From the NCBI GenBank assembly GCA_035650495.1, contig DASRHK010000125.1, positions 1 to 22,507 of the forward strand: a DNA stretch of 22,507 nt. Reading direction: 5' to 3'. The notes below the pieces were generated by a model. The model worked only from the letters and a program-made list of their open reading frames with translations, ran no database searches and was not told the DNA's origin. This document shows, piece after piece, positions 22,002-22,507 of this stretch (the first letter of the stretch is position 1; each line of letters starts with the position of its first letter). The position numbers were made by a program, and so were the translations under genes. This stretch comes from DASRHK01 sp035650495. GTDB taxonomy: Bacteria > Pseudomonadota > Gammaproteobacteria > Nevskiales > Nevskiaceae.

Positions 22002-22077
22002 GCCCACCTAGCTCAGTCGGTAGAGCACACCCTTGGTAAGGGTGAGGTCGCTGGTTCGATTCCAGTGGTGGGCACCA
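22002..22077 (+). tRNA. tRNA-Thr (GGT)
   Basis: The acceptor stem GCCCACC (22002-22008) pairs with GGTGGGC (22067-22073). The anticodon stem CACCC/GGGTG encloses loop TTGGTAA with anticodon GGT (22035-22037). The D loop (AGCTCAGTCGGTAGAGC) and T arm are standard and CCA is encoded (22075-22077). It lies 54 bases before tuf, the classic proteobacterial order. Confidence 0.97.
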
Positions 22078-22131
22078 GCTTTGAAGTGACGTCGCAGTCC
22101 CCATATTGAAGAGCCGGACGGAGAACCGAGC

Positions 22132-22507
<376 letters not shown>

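Overview
The window looks like a compact, GC-rich (estimated by eye in the mid-60s percent) chromosomal segment of a proteobacterium, most likely beta- or gammaproteobacterial. The pointers are the tRNA-Tyr/tRNA-Gly/tRNA-Thr/tuf order at the right end, a full-length HrpB helicase, TesB, a YiaD-like OmpA lipoprotein, an LpxH-like hydrolase, and a dispersed palindromic repeat whose shadow translation contains the familiar PAFAGMT string. No phage, insertion sequence, integrase or CRISPR array is visible. No gene-free stretch exceeds 300 bases; the longest is 13206-13353 (148 bases), which holds a long inverted repeat.

Layout. 1-4477 (minus) is one head-to-tail run: YiaD-like lipoprotein, RtcB RNA ligase, a fused alpha/beta thiamine-diphosphate E1 dehydrogenase, then the start of an ABC ATPase cut by the window edge. 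4599-5204 (plus) encodes an unrecognised exported protein, and a topoisomerase IB gene runs into its 3' end from the other strand. 5014-6961 (minus) holds an SDR oxidoreductase followed by topoisomerase IB. 7070-8209 (plus) is an MscS-type channel. 8206-10426 (minus) is YjbQ, a TauD-type dioxygenase, an AbrB-type antitoxin and a Doc toxin, the last three with overlapping start and stop codons. 10475-13205 (plus) is a DUF2855 / MFS efflux / DUF3429 operon with 4-base overlaps. 13354-14322 (plus) is the LpxH-like phosphoesterase. 14397-16331 (minus) is azoreductase, DoxX and pirin, with a divergent LysR regulator at 16435-17385. 17345-19158 (minus) is a PRMT-like methyltransferase coupled to thioesterase II. 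19176-21683 (plus) is HrpB. 21790-22507 (plus) is Tyr, Gly and Thr tRNAs and the first 125 codons of tuf.

Points that stand out: (1) a pair of inverted REP-like palindromes lies in frame exactly at the joint between the alpha and beta halves of the E1 gene; (2) the prmt-like and hrpB start codons are 18 bases apart around a symmetric TACTATA element, predicting two leaderless transcripts from one bidirectional promoter; (3) EF-Tu has a clearly non-canonical switch I in which RGITI reads KILTI, with a net 5-residue insertion; (4) a bacterial protein carries the class I PRMT double-E and THW motifs; (5) a Doc/AbrB toxin-antitoxin pair is translationally tied to a dioxygenase gene, and the toxin has a lysine-rich tail; (6) a dispersed palindrome fills the whole gap between two convergent stop codons. 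I did not see an obvious new multi-gene defence system.
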